Below, piece after piece: positions 34,069-46,028 of a stretch of 64,000 nucleotides of DNA (position 1 is its first letter; each line of letters begins with the position of its first letter). A model generated the notes under the pieces. The model saw only the letters and a list, made by a program, of their open reading frames with translations, was not told where the DNA came from and made no database searches. The stretch comes from Aurifilum marmelostoma. Taxonomy: Eukaryota > Ascomycota > Sordariomycetes > Diaporthales > Cryphonectriaceae. Location of the stretch: the NCBI GenBank assembly GCA_027559495.1, contig JAMXSV010000008.1, positions 806,001 to 870,000 on the forward strand, in the 5' to 3' direction. The translations under genes and the position numbers were made by a program.

Positions 34069-35559
34069 ATCTGGGCCAGGGACATCCAGCTTCACTTCTC
34101 GAGGGACCTTCGCAAGGTTCCATTCTATTTGTACCGACAAACCGATCCGACAACTTTCTAGACCGGACGGCAGGAGACGCAGGCATTGTGTACGAAGAGC
34201 ATGAATACCGACGGACGGACGGGGCGCCACATACCCTATTTCGATGATGACAGGCAGGCTTTTGACACCAAAACGGAGTTACGGCGGGGGATTGGGTATT
34301 CTCACTGCTTTGTGTCTTCATCACTCTCACCATCATGAACAAACTATAAATTCGACATACGCAACAGGTATCTCGGCATACTCTTCTTCGCCATGGGCGC
34401 CCGAGTTAGTGGCAGCCCACGCTGGTCGCTTTTCCGATCGTCTGCTGGCACATGGAGTTCCTTTCACGAGCGTCGAGGCTCGTCTCGCGACGCCTTCAAA
34501 GCGGCTTCGAGCCTCGTATGCTGCTTATTTATCCCTTTATAATTACAAGTCTTTTCTGGGCCGGCCTGCGATTGTCATGCGCAAATGGACCCTGAAGCTT
34601 CCAATTTTCGATATTCCCTACCCGGTCAAACCCAGTCGTGGACTTCTGATGAACTTCGGATGCGAAATGATTCTCTTCGTTTGATCAAAGGATCCCGGAG
34701 ACTCTAGATTTGTTTTTGGCTAGTTCAGTCTTTGAAGATCTTGGCAAAACCTGATTGAAGGTTGCAGCTGCTGGTTGATGCATACTAAATGCCGAAAGAC
34801 GATGGCAATGCCTTGCCTCGGTCTCCTGCAGAAGCGTGACTTGATGGATTGAGGAGAGCACGGTGGGACAGCATGAGACAGCTGGAAAAAACGGACAGGT
34901 CATGTACCATGGGAGGATGGCCGGTCTGGCTGAGCCCAGGAAGACAGTAACTAATATAAATCTACCACTTTTTATATGTCTTTGGAGTAATGTAAGCTTG
35001 GATATAGAGTGCAGGGCGTATACGAGTACTAGTCAAAAACTGAAGTCCCTTTCTCAGAGAACTCGTATAGATCATCATCTCTCACCAGGCCTGGCACCAA
35101 AAATGCTCTTGTTCCTGAACGCCCGTTTATGACACAATTTTCAATTTTCAAAATATGCTTAGGATCCATGAGTGAGTCACGCTCTTTGTGTCTGTGTTCA
35201 TCAAGTCCGTGTGGCAGAAGGCAAATTGTCTAGAAACCGTGTCTTTTTTGTCTTTTGCATCTCCATCCGGGATCGCCATGTATGGTACAGTGTATATTCC
35301 CAAGCTCCTCGACTCCCCTACGTTCGCTGCGTCCAGATAGGATCACCTCTTTGAATCCTGAATCCGGTAGAGCTCGACCAAAGCAAATGCCGCGCAGCCG
35401 AACCATCTTCCGAGAGGCGCCCACGCGTCGTCAACCTCGTCCCAATAGTGTCCACCTTCTCACGCGTCACTCCCGGCGCAGTCCAATATCCTACACCCCC
35501 TAAAAGGCCATGACTGCCTATCTTCGGCCGTGGCAGCATCGTTCAACCACCCCATTTCT
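34069..35559. other. Convergent 3' intergenic region
   Basis: These 1.5 kb lie between two convergent gene ends. The frame at 34244-34684 has no family resemblance or gene structure. I see nothing else. Confidence 0.5.
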
Positions 35560-36028
35560 TTAGTGCCTCTTGTAGACGGTCATGGTGTCAAGGGCCTCCC
35601 TCTCCTTGGCCTCGGCCTCGATAACCTTGATGAGCGGCCCAAGGTAAGGGATGTCGTCGGAGGCCTTGGTCCACTCGGACTTGGGGAGCAGCTTGTGGGA
35701 GATGGAGCACTGCACGGCGCGGCGGATGCGGAAAATACGATCGTAGCGCTCCTTCTCGTTCAGGCGCGCAAGGGCCGTCTGAACAGTCTCGGACTCCTCG
35801 GGGATCAGGTCGTCGGCTCTGTGGTAAGATGTCCTGTCAGTTATTTATGGCCTGGCAGTGCCAATTGGACTAGAGGGAGAGGAGGGGTTGAGGGCAAAGA
35901 GGATTCAATTACCTGAGACCCAGCTGGCGGTAGCCCGAGGCGTTGGCGTACCAGTTGGCCAGAGGCTTGAGGGCGCTGCCCAGCCAGGGACGCTTGGCGA
36001 CAAAAGGAGCCAGAGAAATGTATGACAT
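35560..36028 (-). CDS. QCR7: Cytochrome bc1 complex subunit 7 (14 kDa)
   Basis: This is the ubiquinol-binding-associated 14 kDa subunit of mitochondrial complex III, located on the matrix side. Minus-strand exons are 36028-35913 and 35818-35560, giving 124 residues. The N-terminus MSYISLAPFVAKRPWLGSAL has no cleavable leader, as is usual for Qcr7. The conserved PLANWYANASGYRQLGLRADD spans the intron. The core LNEKERYDRIFRIRRAVQCS, KLLPKSEWTKASDDIPYLGP and the C-terminus LDTMTVYKRH follow. The chosen ATG fits the family; a longer frame upstream to 36130 is Pro/Thr-rich and looks non-coding. It is transcribed away from a mitochondrial NAD+ carrier gene 1.3 kb away. Confidence 0.95.
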
Positions 36029-37362
36029 CTTGGCCTGGGTGTGGGTGTGGGTAGGTGTTGGTGTGGAGGTTGAGGGTGGTGGAGGTTTCGGCGGTGGTGG
36101 TGTTGGTGGTGAGGCTTCAGTGAGCAACAAGCTTTGGATGCAGTCAAGTCAGGTCAGCGGGAATTGGCGTAGTCAAACCAGTCGAAGTTGATTGGCGAAC
36201 GAGGATGAATCGGAACTTGGGATGCTGCTGAGTCAGCTGGGGCGCGGGACATATTGAACCTGGCACAGAGTACTCTACTCAACACCACTAAAACTTGGCC
36301 GGGGACATTTTGGGTTACATATCGTACTTCAAGGCGAGCGTATTACTTTAAGATGACTTGCTCATGAATGATAATTCGAATTGATTTCTTCTTCTTGCCA
36401 TCTGCAGTAATCTTTTGTACTACATTACTGAGTTCTTTTCTTGTGTTTCACAGGCAGAAGAAGGAGACTTGAGGTGGGCACATGAGGTACTTCTGTTATC
36501 GCAAGTATTTTCAGCTGATAAGGACCTCCCCATGGCAAACAAGGTCATCAACCTGCTGCAATGCGCCGAAAAGTAAAGGGTGATTCAAAACACAATGAGA
36601 TCACTGGCAACAATTATGACCTGATTGTAAACACACCAAGCGCCGCCAGACTGAAATGCAGGACCAAGCAAGCTACACCTTACAACGGCACCCAATTCCC
36701 ACCTCTCCCACCTTTTTGTCTCTCTTGTAATCACCTTGATTGCAGGGAGCTAAGCAGACCCTAGGAAGTGCCCGCTTCTTTTGCTGCAGTCTGCCGTCAT
36801 TGCCCGGTGTCGGGTGCGCATTCACTGCAACTCCATCTCAACAGCAGGGCGGGCGCACTCTGGATTTCTAGTGCTGTTTCTCTCCCGCCTCCACCCAAAA
36901 GTTCACAGCTACCAACAAAAACGTCGACTGCTCTCAGCAGCCACCGCTCTGACATCCTCTTCCTCGTCTCACCACATTCTCTTGTCCTGCTCTATTCCAG
37001 CTCCAGCTATGTGTTCCAAGGTCAATGGCCTCTGATAATCGCTAGCTGCACCGTCACGGCCTCTGCGTGGGACCCATTCCCCGCACACCGGCAGCGGGAC
37101 CCCTCGACCCTATCCCAAGTCCCAAGATCACAAGGTCTAATCAGACTCACAACAAAACAGCTTCACCTCTACATTGTCGCATCGCGTCGAAACACACATC
37201 AACAATCATTCCAACCTCCTCGTCCGACCTCCCAGCCTCGCGCCCACCATCACCGCCTCCTCCGTCTTGCTGGGGCCTTTTCGCCAACGTCGACGGCGAG
37301 CCCTGCCCCAAACCGAATCTACATATCCCACTGCTTTTTCCCCTCCTCGCTGAGGAAGAGGC
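36029..37362. promoter_or_regulatory. Divergent promoter region, QCR7 and NAD+ carrier
   Basis: This 1.3 kb spacer serves two nuclear genes for mitochondrial proteins. The QCR7-proximal part carries an imperfect CCACCACCAACAC-type repeat on the minus strand (about 36037-36110). The carrier-proximal 500 bases are CA/CT-rich and look like a long leader. The overlapping frames here show no family match. Confidence 0.45.
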
Positions 37363-38829
37363 ATGTCTCTCGAGCAACAGTCCGCGCCTCCTTCGACCGC
37401 GGAAAATGGGCGTGTCTCTACCTCTTCTGCTGCCAAGTACTCTTACCCGACGACTGCTGAACTGCCGGTGCCAATCGCCCACCACCACCACCACTCACAA
37501 TCGGTAGTAGTGTCTCCTCCTGCCGCCGCCACCACCACCACCATGCACGATCGAAATCACATTACCTCCCTCGAGCGCTGGGCCGTTCGTGCCTCAGACT
37601 CGCAGTTCAACGCTCTCGCCGGTGCGATAGGAGGCTTCACCTCAGGAATCGTGACCTGCCCTCTCGACGTGATCAAGACAAAACTCCAAGCACAGGGTGG
37701 TCTTGCCCAGCTACAGGGTGGGCTGCACGTCGGTCAGCCTAGGATGTATAATGGTCTGGTTGGCACTGCTAGTGTCATATGGAGGGACGAAGGTCTGCGC
37801 GGCATGTACAGAGGTCTCGGTCCCATCATTCTGGGATATCTTCCCACATGGGCTGTCTGGTTCACTGTCTACAACAAGAGCAAGACCTGGCTGGGCCAGT
37901 ATCATCGTAGGTGGAATCTCTCTCAGTATTGCTTGTGACTCCAGATGTTCCGTCGTCTGCTGCCCAGCAGGGGCACTTATTTTGTTATGAGGTACGCTGA
38001 CACCATTGCAGACAATACCTTTGTGATCAACTTTTGGTCTTCCATCGTAGCCGGAGCCAGCAGCACCATTGTCACCAATCCCATCTGGGTCATCAAGACC
38101 CGCCTCATGTCTCAGACTGGGAACCATGACAGACACCGTTTCTCCCTCTTTCCTAGGGGCGCCAACACACCCACCTCCCGCCCTACCATGTCCATGCATG
38201 GCTACTACCACTCGACATTCGACGCTGCAAAGAAGATGTACACCACTGAGGGCATTCGGGCCTTCTACTCTGGTCTTAGTCCGGCCTTGCTGGGCTTGAC
38301 CCATGTGGCCGTACAATTTCCAGCCTACGAATTTCTCAAGACAAAATTCACAGGCCAAGGAATGGGCGCCGCCCCCACCAATACCGATCCCAAGGCACAA
38401 TGGTTTGGCATTCTCTGCGCCTCCATCCTCTCTAAAATCGCCGCCAGCAGCGCCACCTATCCACACGAGGTGATACGAACCCGATTGCAGACGCAGCGAC
38501 GTCCCATACCTGGCAGCGACTATCCAGCTGTGGGCAATGTTGGCGGTATACCTGGCATGAAGTCCGGCGGGTTGTCGCCCAAGGCCACAGATCAGGCTCA
38601 GCAGCAGGGAAGTGCCAAGTACAGAGGCATCGCGCGGACCTTCCAGACGATCCTGCGAGAGGAGGGCTGGAGGGCCTTCTATGCCGGCATGGGTACCAAC
38701 ATGATGCGTGCGGTACCGGCTGCAACAGTCACGATGCTGACCTATGAGTTCATGATGCGCGAGCTGAACCAAATTCGACTCCAAGGTCGGGAGAAGATGC
38801 AGGCTCGGGAGGACTCAAGTTTTGCCTGA
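37363..38829 (+). CDS. YIA6: Mitochondrial NAD+ transporter (Ndt1/Yia6 type)
   Basis: This is a mitochondrial carrier family protein of the inner membrane, closest to yeast Yia6/Ndt1, which imports NAD+ into the matrix. Exons are 37363-37906 and 38012-38829, giving 453 residues. A polar N-terminal extension of about 80 residues (Ser/Thr/His-rich) precedes three carrier repeats. The signature motifs are CPLDVIKTKLQAQG, NPIWVIKTRLMSQ and YPHEVIRTRLQTQ, each followed by the G-rich helix text (RGMYRGLGPIILGYLPTWAV, RAFYSGLSPALLGLTHVAVQ, RAFYAGMGTNMMRAVPA). GIVTCPLDVIKTKLQ and LGYLPTW match the NAD+/pyrimidine-nucleotide branch. The second and third repeats are separated by a Gly/Pro-rich loop insertion. 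A pyrimidine-nucleotide or FAD carrier remains possible but is less likely. Confidence 0.9.
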
Positions 38830-39618
38830 AGCAACATTTCTGTGTTGCACAGGAATCAGTCTCTCGAGAGTCGGCTGAGGACATTCGATTATCAGCACTG
38901 AATGACCTGACACGGGACGGTGAAACAGGAGCGGGATACGAGAACCCGCATCCACGTTACACTGCGAAACCAAGACTTGGGGTTCTACATATATCGACGC
39001 GTCCTTAGAATCATACGCTCTACGATCGAGTCGCATCCTGGCTGTCCGATTAACTTCTCAGGGGAAAGATATTCTCGGACCCAACATGGCTTTTGACCAA
39101 AGCGACATGGATCGAAGAGACAGCATAGCGCGCACGGTTGAAGCGCGACGGAGTTCTGAGAGAGGCACCGGAAAGGCCCGCAAATGAGAGAGAAAGGGCT
39201 GTGGCCCGTCGAAGATGCTCGGACCTTTTGCATAACATTTCTGAGCCGAGTAACGATACCCTGATTATTACAGCATCGTCTTGATCATGGCGCGTGAATT
39301 CGTAGGTATAGACTTTATGGTCATGATTCTAGGCTAGCATGGTTCTTTCCCAGGCATTCTCATGGAACGCAGAGGGTGGGGTACAGAACTTGAAGGCATG
39401 CTAGTGAACTCCATAATCAATCAATCAAACAAACAAACTTCATTGTGTCAAGATGAACAAGTGTGGTGAAGAAGAGACATCATGGGCTAGCAATGATTCC
39501 TGGCTGTCAGTAGGTTAGAAAAGAGTCAATAAAGAAGACCTAAGGTCCGAAATATCTGCTTGGGTGTACAACAGGAGGGTGGCATCCTCTGCCTCTGCTA
39601 GCCTTCAGAATGGATCAC

Positions 39619-40010
39619 TTACACGCCAACGAATCGAGATGCTTTCAACTTGTTCTCAAACCACTCAAGTATCTCAGGCATCCTATCCGCCATATATTGA
39701 CTGGGCTCCAGCGTAAACTTCCCACACTCCACTGTGCCTTGGCGTCAACGGCCCGCCATCTCCAACCCATATGAAGGTTGGTACATTCTCCTCGACTTAA
39801 GCCTCCTTCCACAGCCGCCCCAGCCACTGATGCCTCAGTAAGTAACAGTTCGGAAAGAGGGGGGGGCATAGATGAGTTCCTCCCTCGGCGGAGCTTATCA
39901 CAGGGTGTGGTGCTGCTGATGAGGATGATGGCATTCTCTTGCAAGGAGAGGTCCTTGACCTTATCGATATAGGCTTCCTGGAGGATCTTTTCGGAGCCCA
40001 TGTCGGGCAT
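39619..40010 (-). pseudogene. Broken gene piece, possibly alpha/beta-hydrolase-like
   Basis: Read on the minus strand, three frames in succession look like protein. The first starts at 40010 (MPDMGSEKILQEAYIDKVKD, then SLQENAIILISS). The second, near 39795, reads ENVPTFIWVGDGGPLTP. The third, to a stop at 39619-39621, reads VECGKFTLEPSQYMADRMP, then EILEWFENKLK. The second and third resemble the Asp-loop and last helix of alpha/beta-hydrolases; that is my inference. The frames do not join without shifts, and a C8 run (39859-39866 as G on the plus strand) lies at one break. No nucleophile region is visible. It may be a relic or a gene damaged by homopolymer errors with unseen introns. Confidence 0.35.
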
Positions 40011-41735
40011 GTTGTAAGTCTTTCTACAGAGTAGTCACTTCTTTGCAACTGACCGTGTGTAATCTCGCACTCCTTGTTCTATTCAAAATGGAAGAGATGG
40101 CCAGGCCGGAACGACTAATTAGCAGCAACTGTCAGCACTTCCAGGGTTAGATCCTGGCTTCTCTATCATATCTCTCGCGAGGTTCTAAGGATATCTAGAG
40201 ATTTAGTCAAATTATCGCCTTGTCATGTTAGCACTAGTCAGCTTGCAATCTGTCTGCACAGTTACAATCAAGTTATAGCAAAGCTCTTTTACGGGTAGAA
40301 GTACTAAGCCAAACTCAATACTACGAAGAGTATAGAAGGTTGACTCCACCATTGAGCTCAGTGCTAGGACCATAGATGCTATTCTGCTATCTCTAAAGGG
40401 CCAGCCCTATATCCAGCTATAATGCAAATAAAATTGACAGATAGTCAGCTAAGTGACTAGCAACAGCTATCAGGAGCATGGGAAGTTGTCTAGGCTGGGT
40501 GGATATCAGCTGCACGCCTTAGCTGAATCCGATGGACTGCTCATCGATCACAGAGTCACGATACCGACTTCACATTGAACTTGCATGGCTTGGGCTTGTG
40601 AAGATTGGCCATGGAGGCGTGATGAAGTGCCAATAGTGCTTACATTAGTTGAGGGCCATAACCTTCATTGTGCAATTTAAGCTCTAAGCGTTCGATTCTT
40701 GTTGCGCCTTATAACACGTTCTACATATCCTGAAATCGGGAATTGTTGGAAACGGCTTAGGCTGCTCAGCTACAAGTGCTTTTTGGTGGTTTTCTTTTGT
40801 GATAGGTTTCGGAGATCTTTGTGCTTGTTATATGTATGTATGTCTCGACTCTCACTGAGCATTCAAGTTGTGCAGGAATGCTTTAACACAAGGTAGCTCA
40901 CTGTGAAGAAATCGTGAGCCTCAGCATTATCAATCACGTCTTCCAACAACAAAGCCGGTCCGTCTACAGGAGGCTTCTGGTACCGGAGAGACGATCTCTG
41001 CCAAAATACTTCAAAGGGCCGTATGCGCAGCATTTCACTAAAGCAGGGCTCATCGACCGCGGACGCATCTATGATAAGTAGGCTCAAGGGATGGAATTCT
41101 ATAGACCCCGTACGACGGAGTCAAGCAACGCCAGCCTGAAAAAGCTCAATAGCCAACCAAACAAGAAGAGCAGAAGCCTAAAAAAGGCCGACAGAATCGG
41201 TAAAGGTAAACATCAAAGTAGGCCGAGATGACCCGACTGAGTTTGCTGATGTTGGCTGACGGAACCAGGTTCATTCAGACGGGAGATGGTACCGTGGCTT
41301 TATCACACGACTTGCGTACACAGGGAAAGTCGATATAATAAGAGCACGTTGTGTCTCACCCAATATGACTGGTACTGACAAACTTATCGTGTGCTGGACT
41401 TATGTACTGTTTTGCGTATGTGCAAAGAATATGCCTTGAAATATCTGGTTTGAATATCTGTAGACCTCGGGAGTTGGTTAACTCTGACCGGGAGGCGCTC
41501 ACTGATATCCCATATCTGGTCTCTAAAGAACAGCGACGATCACGGCATGCAAGAAAGATTGCTGTATTCCAGCCTCATAGCCACGTCACAGAATGCAGCG
41601 TTCCCCGGCGTGTGCTATCTATGAACATCATATCTCAGTGTCAAGTCCGGCTTTCTTGCTCCAGCCTGAACCCTCCAGACTCCATACCGTTGATCACCGA
41701 GACTTTGCGATGCCATCTCGTTCTTGTCGAATCAT

Positions 41736-41747
41736 CCCCCCCCCCCC
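41736..41747. repeat. C12 homopolymer
   Basis: Twelve consecutive C bases lie in the gene-poor stretch. Confidence 0.8.
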
Positions 41748-41813
41748 TTCACAACTAGCATCGTTCGTGCCCGTCACTGCCCCTCGTGCCCCCGGCGCGT
41801 TACTCAGCGTTTC

Positions 41814-42162
41814 CTAAAAGCTCGGGACAACAACGCCACCCCCTACACCACCCTTGTCGAGGAAGTAGTCTTCGTCTGGCTCAGCCATGCGCTGAACCGT
41901 GTCAAGGCTTTGGACTGGGCATGGGAAATGGCATAGCGGGCCCAAAAGAATGCCCTTGGAAATATCTGTTAGTAATGATGGTTTTTGGCCAGCAGAGCCA
42001 GCTTCGACCCGCGGGTTCCTTTACCAGTGCTCCCCAGCACTCCTCGCGCAAGGGTCTGGGGTCTCTGTTCAGGTAAAGGAGGATACGAAGGAAGCCCGTA
42101 TCTCTCTCGGAGCTAGCCATACCCGAATCGTTCAAGTCGCGGTCAATCTGGGCACGAACCTT
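41814..42162 (-). pseudogene. Unrecognised broken coding piece
   Basis: On the minus strand from 42162 a frame reads KVRAQIDRDLNDSGMASSER, then RILLYLNRDPRPLREECWGA and GRSWLCWPKTIITNRYFQGH. It stops near 41905. A second frame then continues with MAEPDEDYFLDKGGVGGGVV to a stop at 41814-41816. The residue mix is unlike a shadow frame, but I know no family. A single shift would join the two parts. No start codon context or intron is clear, so this is either a decayed gene or part of a gene whose other exons I cannot see. Confidence 0.3.
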
Positions 42163-42535
42163 TGTAGCCTAGGTGTTGCTACTTGTATCTGAGGGAATTT
42201 GGAAGGATTTTCTGAGCACATGAAGCGAGACTGGTGGTAATACTATTCGTCCGGGGCTAGATTTGGCTACCTTCGTGATATGATACCAAACTTCACGTCT
42301 CGCGGCTTGTTAGACAGCTCACTGAAATTCTAGAATCCAGAGATGCGCTAACACCGTAGGTTGACGACGGTGGTCTCTTGCCAAATCATGGTGCTGGGAT
42401 GACCCTAAGGAAGTGATGAAAGGAGCGTCTTCCGGGCCGAACCGCAGAGCCCGCCTCACGACCGTCGAGCCAACTCGTTGCAAGTGGTTCAAGCCGTGTG
42501 TTAGACACCGGAATCAGACAAAGGAGCTATTGAGC

Positions 42536-42999
42536 CTAGTTGTACAGCTTGAATTCATAAGCCTTACTGTCAAAGTAATAATCGGGCACACGCTCGCGGT
42601 ATCATTATCACCCTTGATCTGAATCAATTACATGCTGCCGGATGGCCTGAGTGCCGTACAAGGAGATGGAACGCCGTGGCATTGCTACTGCAATAGATCA
42701 CGTACAATGGAAACTTGTCGAATGGGGAGTCGTCTGCCTGAGGAGGTGGGCAGTCACCAGCAGCATTAAGGAGTCCTTCTTTTGTGAACTTCGGCAGCTT
42801 GATGAGAGCTCTCGCACGTACGAGACGTAATTGGCTCGGGAAGACCTCATCATCTGAAGTTTTGATTTACAAAGGGCTAGCAGGTAAGTCCGACTTGTCC
42901 GCGCCCAGAAACATGATAGTCTGAAGATGCGCTTCGTCCAGACGGCAGAGCAGCAGTCGGTCGACCAGACCCTTATGGATGACGAGAGGTGTGCTGAAA
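42536..42999 (-). pseudogene. Unrecognised broken or multi-exon coding piece
   Basis: Behind an acceptor-like TATAGCAG, a minus-strand frame from 42999 reads FSTPLVIHKGLVDRLLLCRL, then DEAHLQTIMFLGADKSDLP. After a short gap another reads TSDDEVFPSQLRLVRARALI, then KLPKFTKEGLLNAAGDCPPP and DDSPFDKFPLY. A last piece reads YGTQAIRQHVIDSDQG and, in a shifted frame, YRERVPDYYFDSKAYEFKLY to a stop at 42536-42538. The pieces look coding but do not join cleanly. I do not recognise the family. Introns with unclear borders, decay, or assembly errors could each explain the breaks. Confidence 0.35.
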
Positions 43000-43698
43000 C
43001 TGCTATAGCTAATGAATGTTAGATTGCGAACAAGGCCAGGAATAATTAGTTGGAAATTCGAGGTAGAGCCATCCTGTCGGGTAGAGCCTAAGTGTATGAG
43101 TAACGCATATGGCAGAAGTGCGGAGTTCCCTCACACAGGAAAGAAGAGCATATTACATATAATAAGCCGACGTAGGTGGTAATCTATAATTAACATTATT
43201 CAAGTAGCTTGGTTCCATTGTGGCTGTAGGAACAGGTGGTTGCTGTAGAATCCCAAATATAATGCAGGAGCGGAAGGGGGGAATCCGGGGGTCAAGAAGA
43301 ATCTCAATGGAAACCGAGGCACGAATTGAATGTTTCACGCCGTCGTTATTGTATATACTGACTGCGTGCGAGAGATCGACGTTGCTGGACAAAGTTCAAG
43401 TTGACTGGTGCCGTCACCCCTGCAGGGAAGGGGTTCGGGGTCGACCCCAGAACCCTTGCCGAAAATGGGAAGTGTGCACGTGACATGGCGACCAGTAGCC
43501 CCTGCCTCTTAAGCAAGCGCGTCAGAGGTTCTGGACTGGCCGCAGCCTAAACTGGCATACCGCGTCGCGTCTCACGATATCACTCTCTTGTCTCCCCTTT
43601 CCCTTCAACATTGCAGCAATGCCTTCGCCTGATCACGATTATAAATGACCGGTTCCGACGTCATATGCCCGAATATACCCCCCTACCTCTAAAGTGCC

Positions 43699-46028
43699 AT
43701 GTCTTCTTGGCTCGAGAATGGCAGGGCAGCCATCCTGGACGCGTTGACAGCTGCTTGCGACGAGATCGACAAGCAAGCGCGGGCTGGTATGTCAAATCCC
43801 GATATATAAACACAGTTCGGCACTCACAGCTGATGACGTGAGCAGAGATAGAAGACCGCGACCGTGAAAATGCTGAGCTTCTAGAGGAGCTGGCAGCCCT
43901 TAAGACCCGTGCCAGCGAGGTGGACCGCCTAAGACAGCAGAATGAAGAGCTCAGGGCCGAAATCAGTCAGCTCCGTGGGGGTACCGAAGATGCTCATGAC
44001 AAAAAATCGGAGAATCGAACCGTCTTGGGAGAGCTCTCGCCGAACAAACCTGTCAAGGATCGATCTTCTTTAACTTTCCATACACAGTCTGCGGGTGGAG
44101 CCCCAAGCACGGCGAAATTGTACACAAAATTGGCGGCTGAAATTAAGAGGCTTCGCAAGATCAACGAAAGATACCAAATCAAGCTGCGACAAAGAGTGGA
44201 AGAGATTGACAAGTGGGGAACACACGCCGACTTGCTAGTGAGGAGAATACGCCAGCTCCAGACCAAGTTGCAAAGGTACCAGGGTGCGACTGTCGGCATT
44301 ACTGATGAGCAGAAGGAGACCAGCGCCGCTGTGCCCGTAAATGACAAGGCAAGCGATACTCCGGATCCCGAGAGATTGGTCGCGAATCTTGATATCGACT
44401 ATGAGCGACCATTCTCGCCACCATTGATAGTCAGCTCAGACAAGCTTACCGTGTTGTCATCACCAAAGAGTGTTCTGTCCGAGCCACTACCACCAGAGCC
44501 GGGTATTTTCGAGAGATCTGGCAGTTCTGAAGATACTGAGAGCGGTACAGGCGGCGACGGTCTGGACCTTCCACTGCTTCTGACCTCGGAGCCTGACCAT
44601 CATGATGTTACTATCAAACCAGAGCCGTCATCAGATGAACCGGTCGTTGTGTCAGCCAGAGCAGTACGCAAGAGGAAGCACGGAAACGAGGATCTCGGAA
44701 AGAATCGACTGCAGAAAATCAAATCCGAGCACAGCAGCAGCTCCGGTCTCGAGGTCGTCGGCGAGACGCAGCATTTCTCAGCTGCCGAGAGCATTGACTT
44801 TGAGGAGGAAGCACACGTTCCAACGCCCAGAAAGCGCAGATTTCTACCACGCGAGGACCAGAACAATGCTGTTGCAGATTTCGACGACCATCTCAAACCA
44901 ACGCTGGCTGACATCGCAAGGACACCGGCCAAGCCTTTTTCGCCGGCACAAGGAGCGACGCTCTCACAGTCCACCTCACATCGGTCTTCCGCGCTTCATG
45001 ATTCACTCCGCTATCTGCAACAGTCATTTCCACAACCGAGTTCGAGCTCGAGCTCAAGAGCGCACAAAGAACCCCACGTGTCCTCTCTTGCTCTCGGGGT
45101 TATGGACCTCGCAGAGGATGGCGAGGACGTCGCGAGTGGGCTGCAGCGCCCGGCAGCCAAGGGCCGTCTTGATGATCTGCTCAACTCGCCCTCAAAGAAG
45201 CCGTTGACGCCTATCAGTCGAAATCGAAATGTCTTTGAGGCTCCCGAAACCCCACGCGCTGTCTCCTTTGACGATCACTACAGGGACGAATCTGGTCCCC
45301 ACGCACCACGTGAGATCATTTCGGGGTTGCAGACGTTGCGACAAGAGACATTCACGGCGAAGACAGAAACCAAGGCAAGAATCTCGAGTTCGCCACACCC
45401 GAGTGTGCTTCGAGAGCGTGGGCCGAAGAGGCCTTCCATACTGCGCGAGGACATGCCACGGGGGCGCTCGGCCACGAAAGAAGAAATGCCTCTTCGTGAG
45501 CGGCCAATCGAGAGACTGAGGCCCGAGGACTTCAAACCGAATCCAAGGTTTAATGATGGCCTTACATACGTTTACGATGAGGTTGTCCGTGGTAAAGATG
45601 CCCGTGCCGCACTGTCGGGGTGCATCGATCCTAAATGCTGCGGAAAGACCTTTAGGCACTTTGCCGAGGCCGAGCTAAAGGACGTTGGCCCGTCCATCAC
45701 ATCGCGAGCTGGAGATATCAGCCTCATGGAGACATACCTTGGTGACGAGGCTTGGCAGCTGGGCACAGCGACCCGGGAGGAGAAGGAGAAGATCTGGCTA
45801 CTGGCCAAGACGTGGGACCTGGCAAATAAATTTGGCAAGCATCGGCAGCGGTATAGCAGAATGCCTACGCCACCAGGATTTTGGAACATGGATTTCCCAA
45901 ACACACAAGAGCGGGCAGAGGAGTCAAGACAGGCGGAGGAAATTCGCAAGGCCTTGGTCCACGAACGGTATCGGGAGGCAATGAGATGTGAAGGATCTTG
46001 GCTATTTCGGGATGAGAATCCTCGTTGA
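43699..46028 (+). CDS. SAE2: Sae2/CtIP/Ctp1-family DNA end-resection factor
   Basis: This nuclear protein activates the Mre11-Rad50 nuclease to start resection of DNA double-strand breaks. Exons are 43699-43786 and 43846-46028, giving 756 residues. The N-terminal 130 residues are a coiled coil (EIEDRDRENAELLEELAALK, then VDRLRQQNEELRAEISQLRG), as expected for the tetramerisation part. The middle 400 residues are Ser/Pro/Glu-rich and disordered, with several Ser/Thr-Pro sites (PTPRKRR, LTPISRN, ETPRAVSF). The C-terminal Sae2 domain starts RPEDFKPNPRFNDGLTYVYD near residue 585. It includes the Cys motif CIDPKCCG near 621 and the conserved KHRQRYSRMPTPPGFWNMDF near 693. The intron is phase 1. 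No frame problem is seen. Confidence 0.93.

Larger units (their letters stand above)
38830..43698. other. Gene-poor, AT-richer stretch with decayed coding pieces
   Basis: This 4.9 kb region has visibly more A+T than the flanking genes and no intact gene. Three patches on the minus strand read like protein but are broken (39619-40010, 41814-42162, 42536-42999) and are listed separately. A C12 homopolymer is at 41736-41747. I see no terminal repeats or transposase motif, so a transposon origin is not supported. Confidence 0.45.

Noticed and set aside
40139..40165. A T-arm-like hairpin CCAGG-GTTAGAT-CCTGG
   Set aside because: The loop lacks TTCGA, and the flanking seven-base arms do not pair into an acceptor stem.
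40863..41087. A 74-residue minus-strand frame starting MSLLIIDASAVDEPCF
   Set aside because: It reads somewhat like protein, but it is short, isolated and has no clear continuation.
38830..43698. A RIP-mutated transposon
   Set aside because: The stretch is AT-richer, but I found no terminal repeats, transposase or reverse transcriptase motifs, and the readable pieces do not look like mobile-element proteins.
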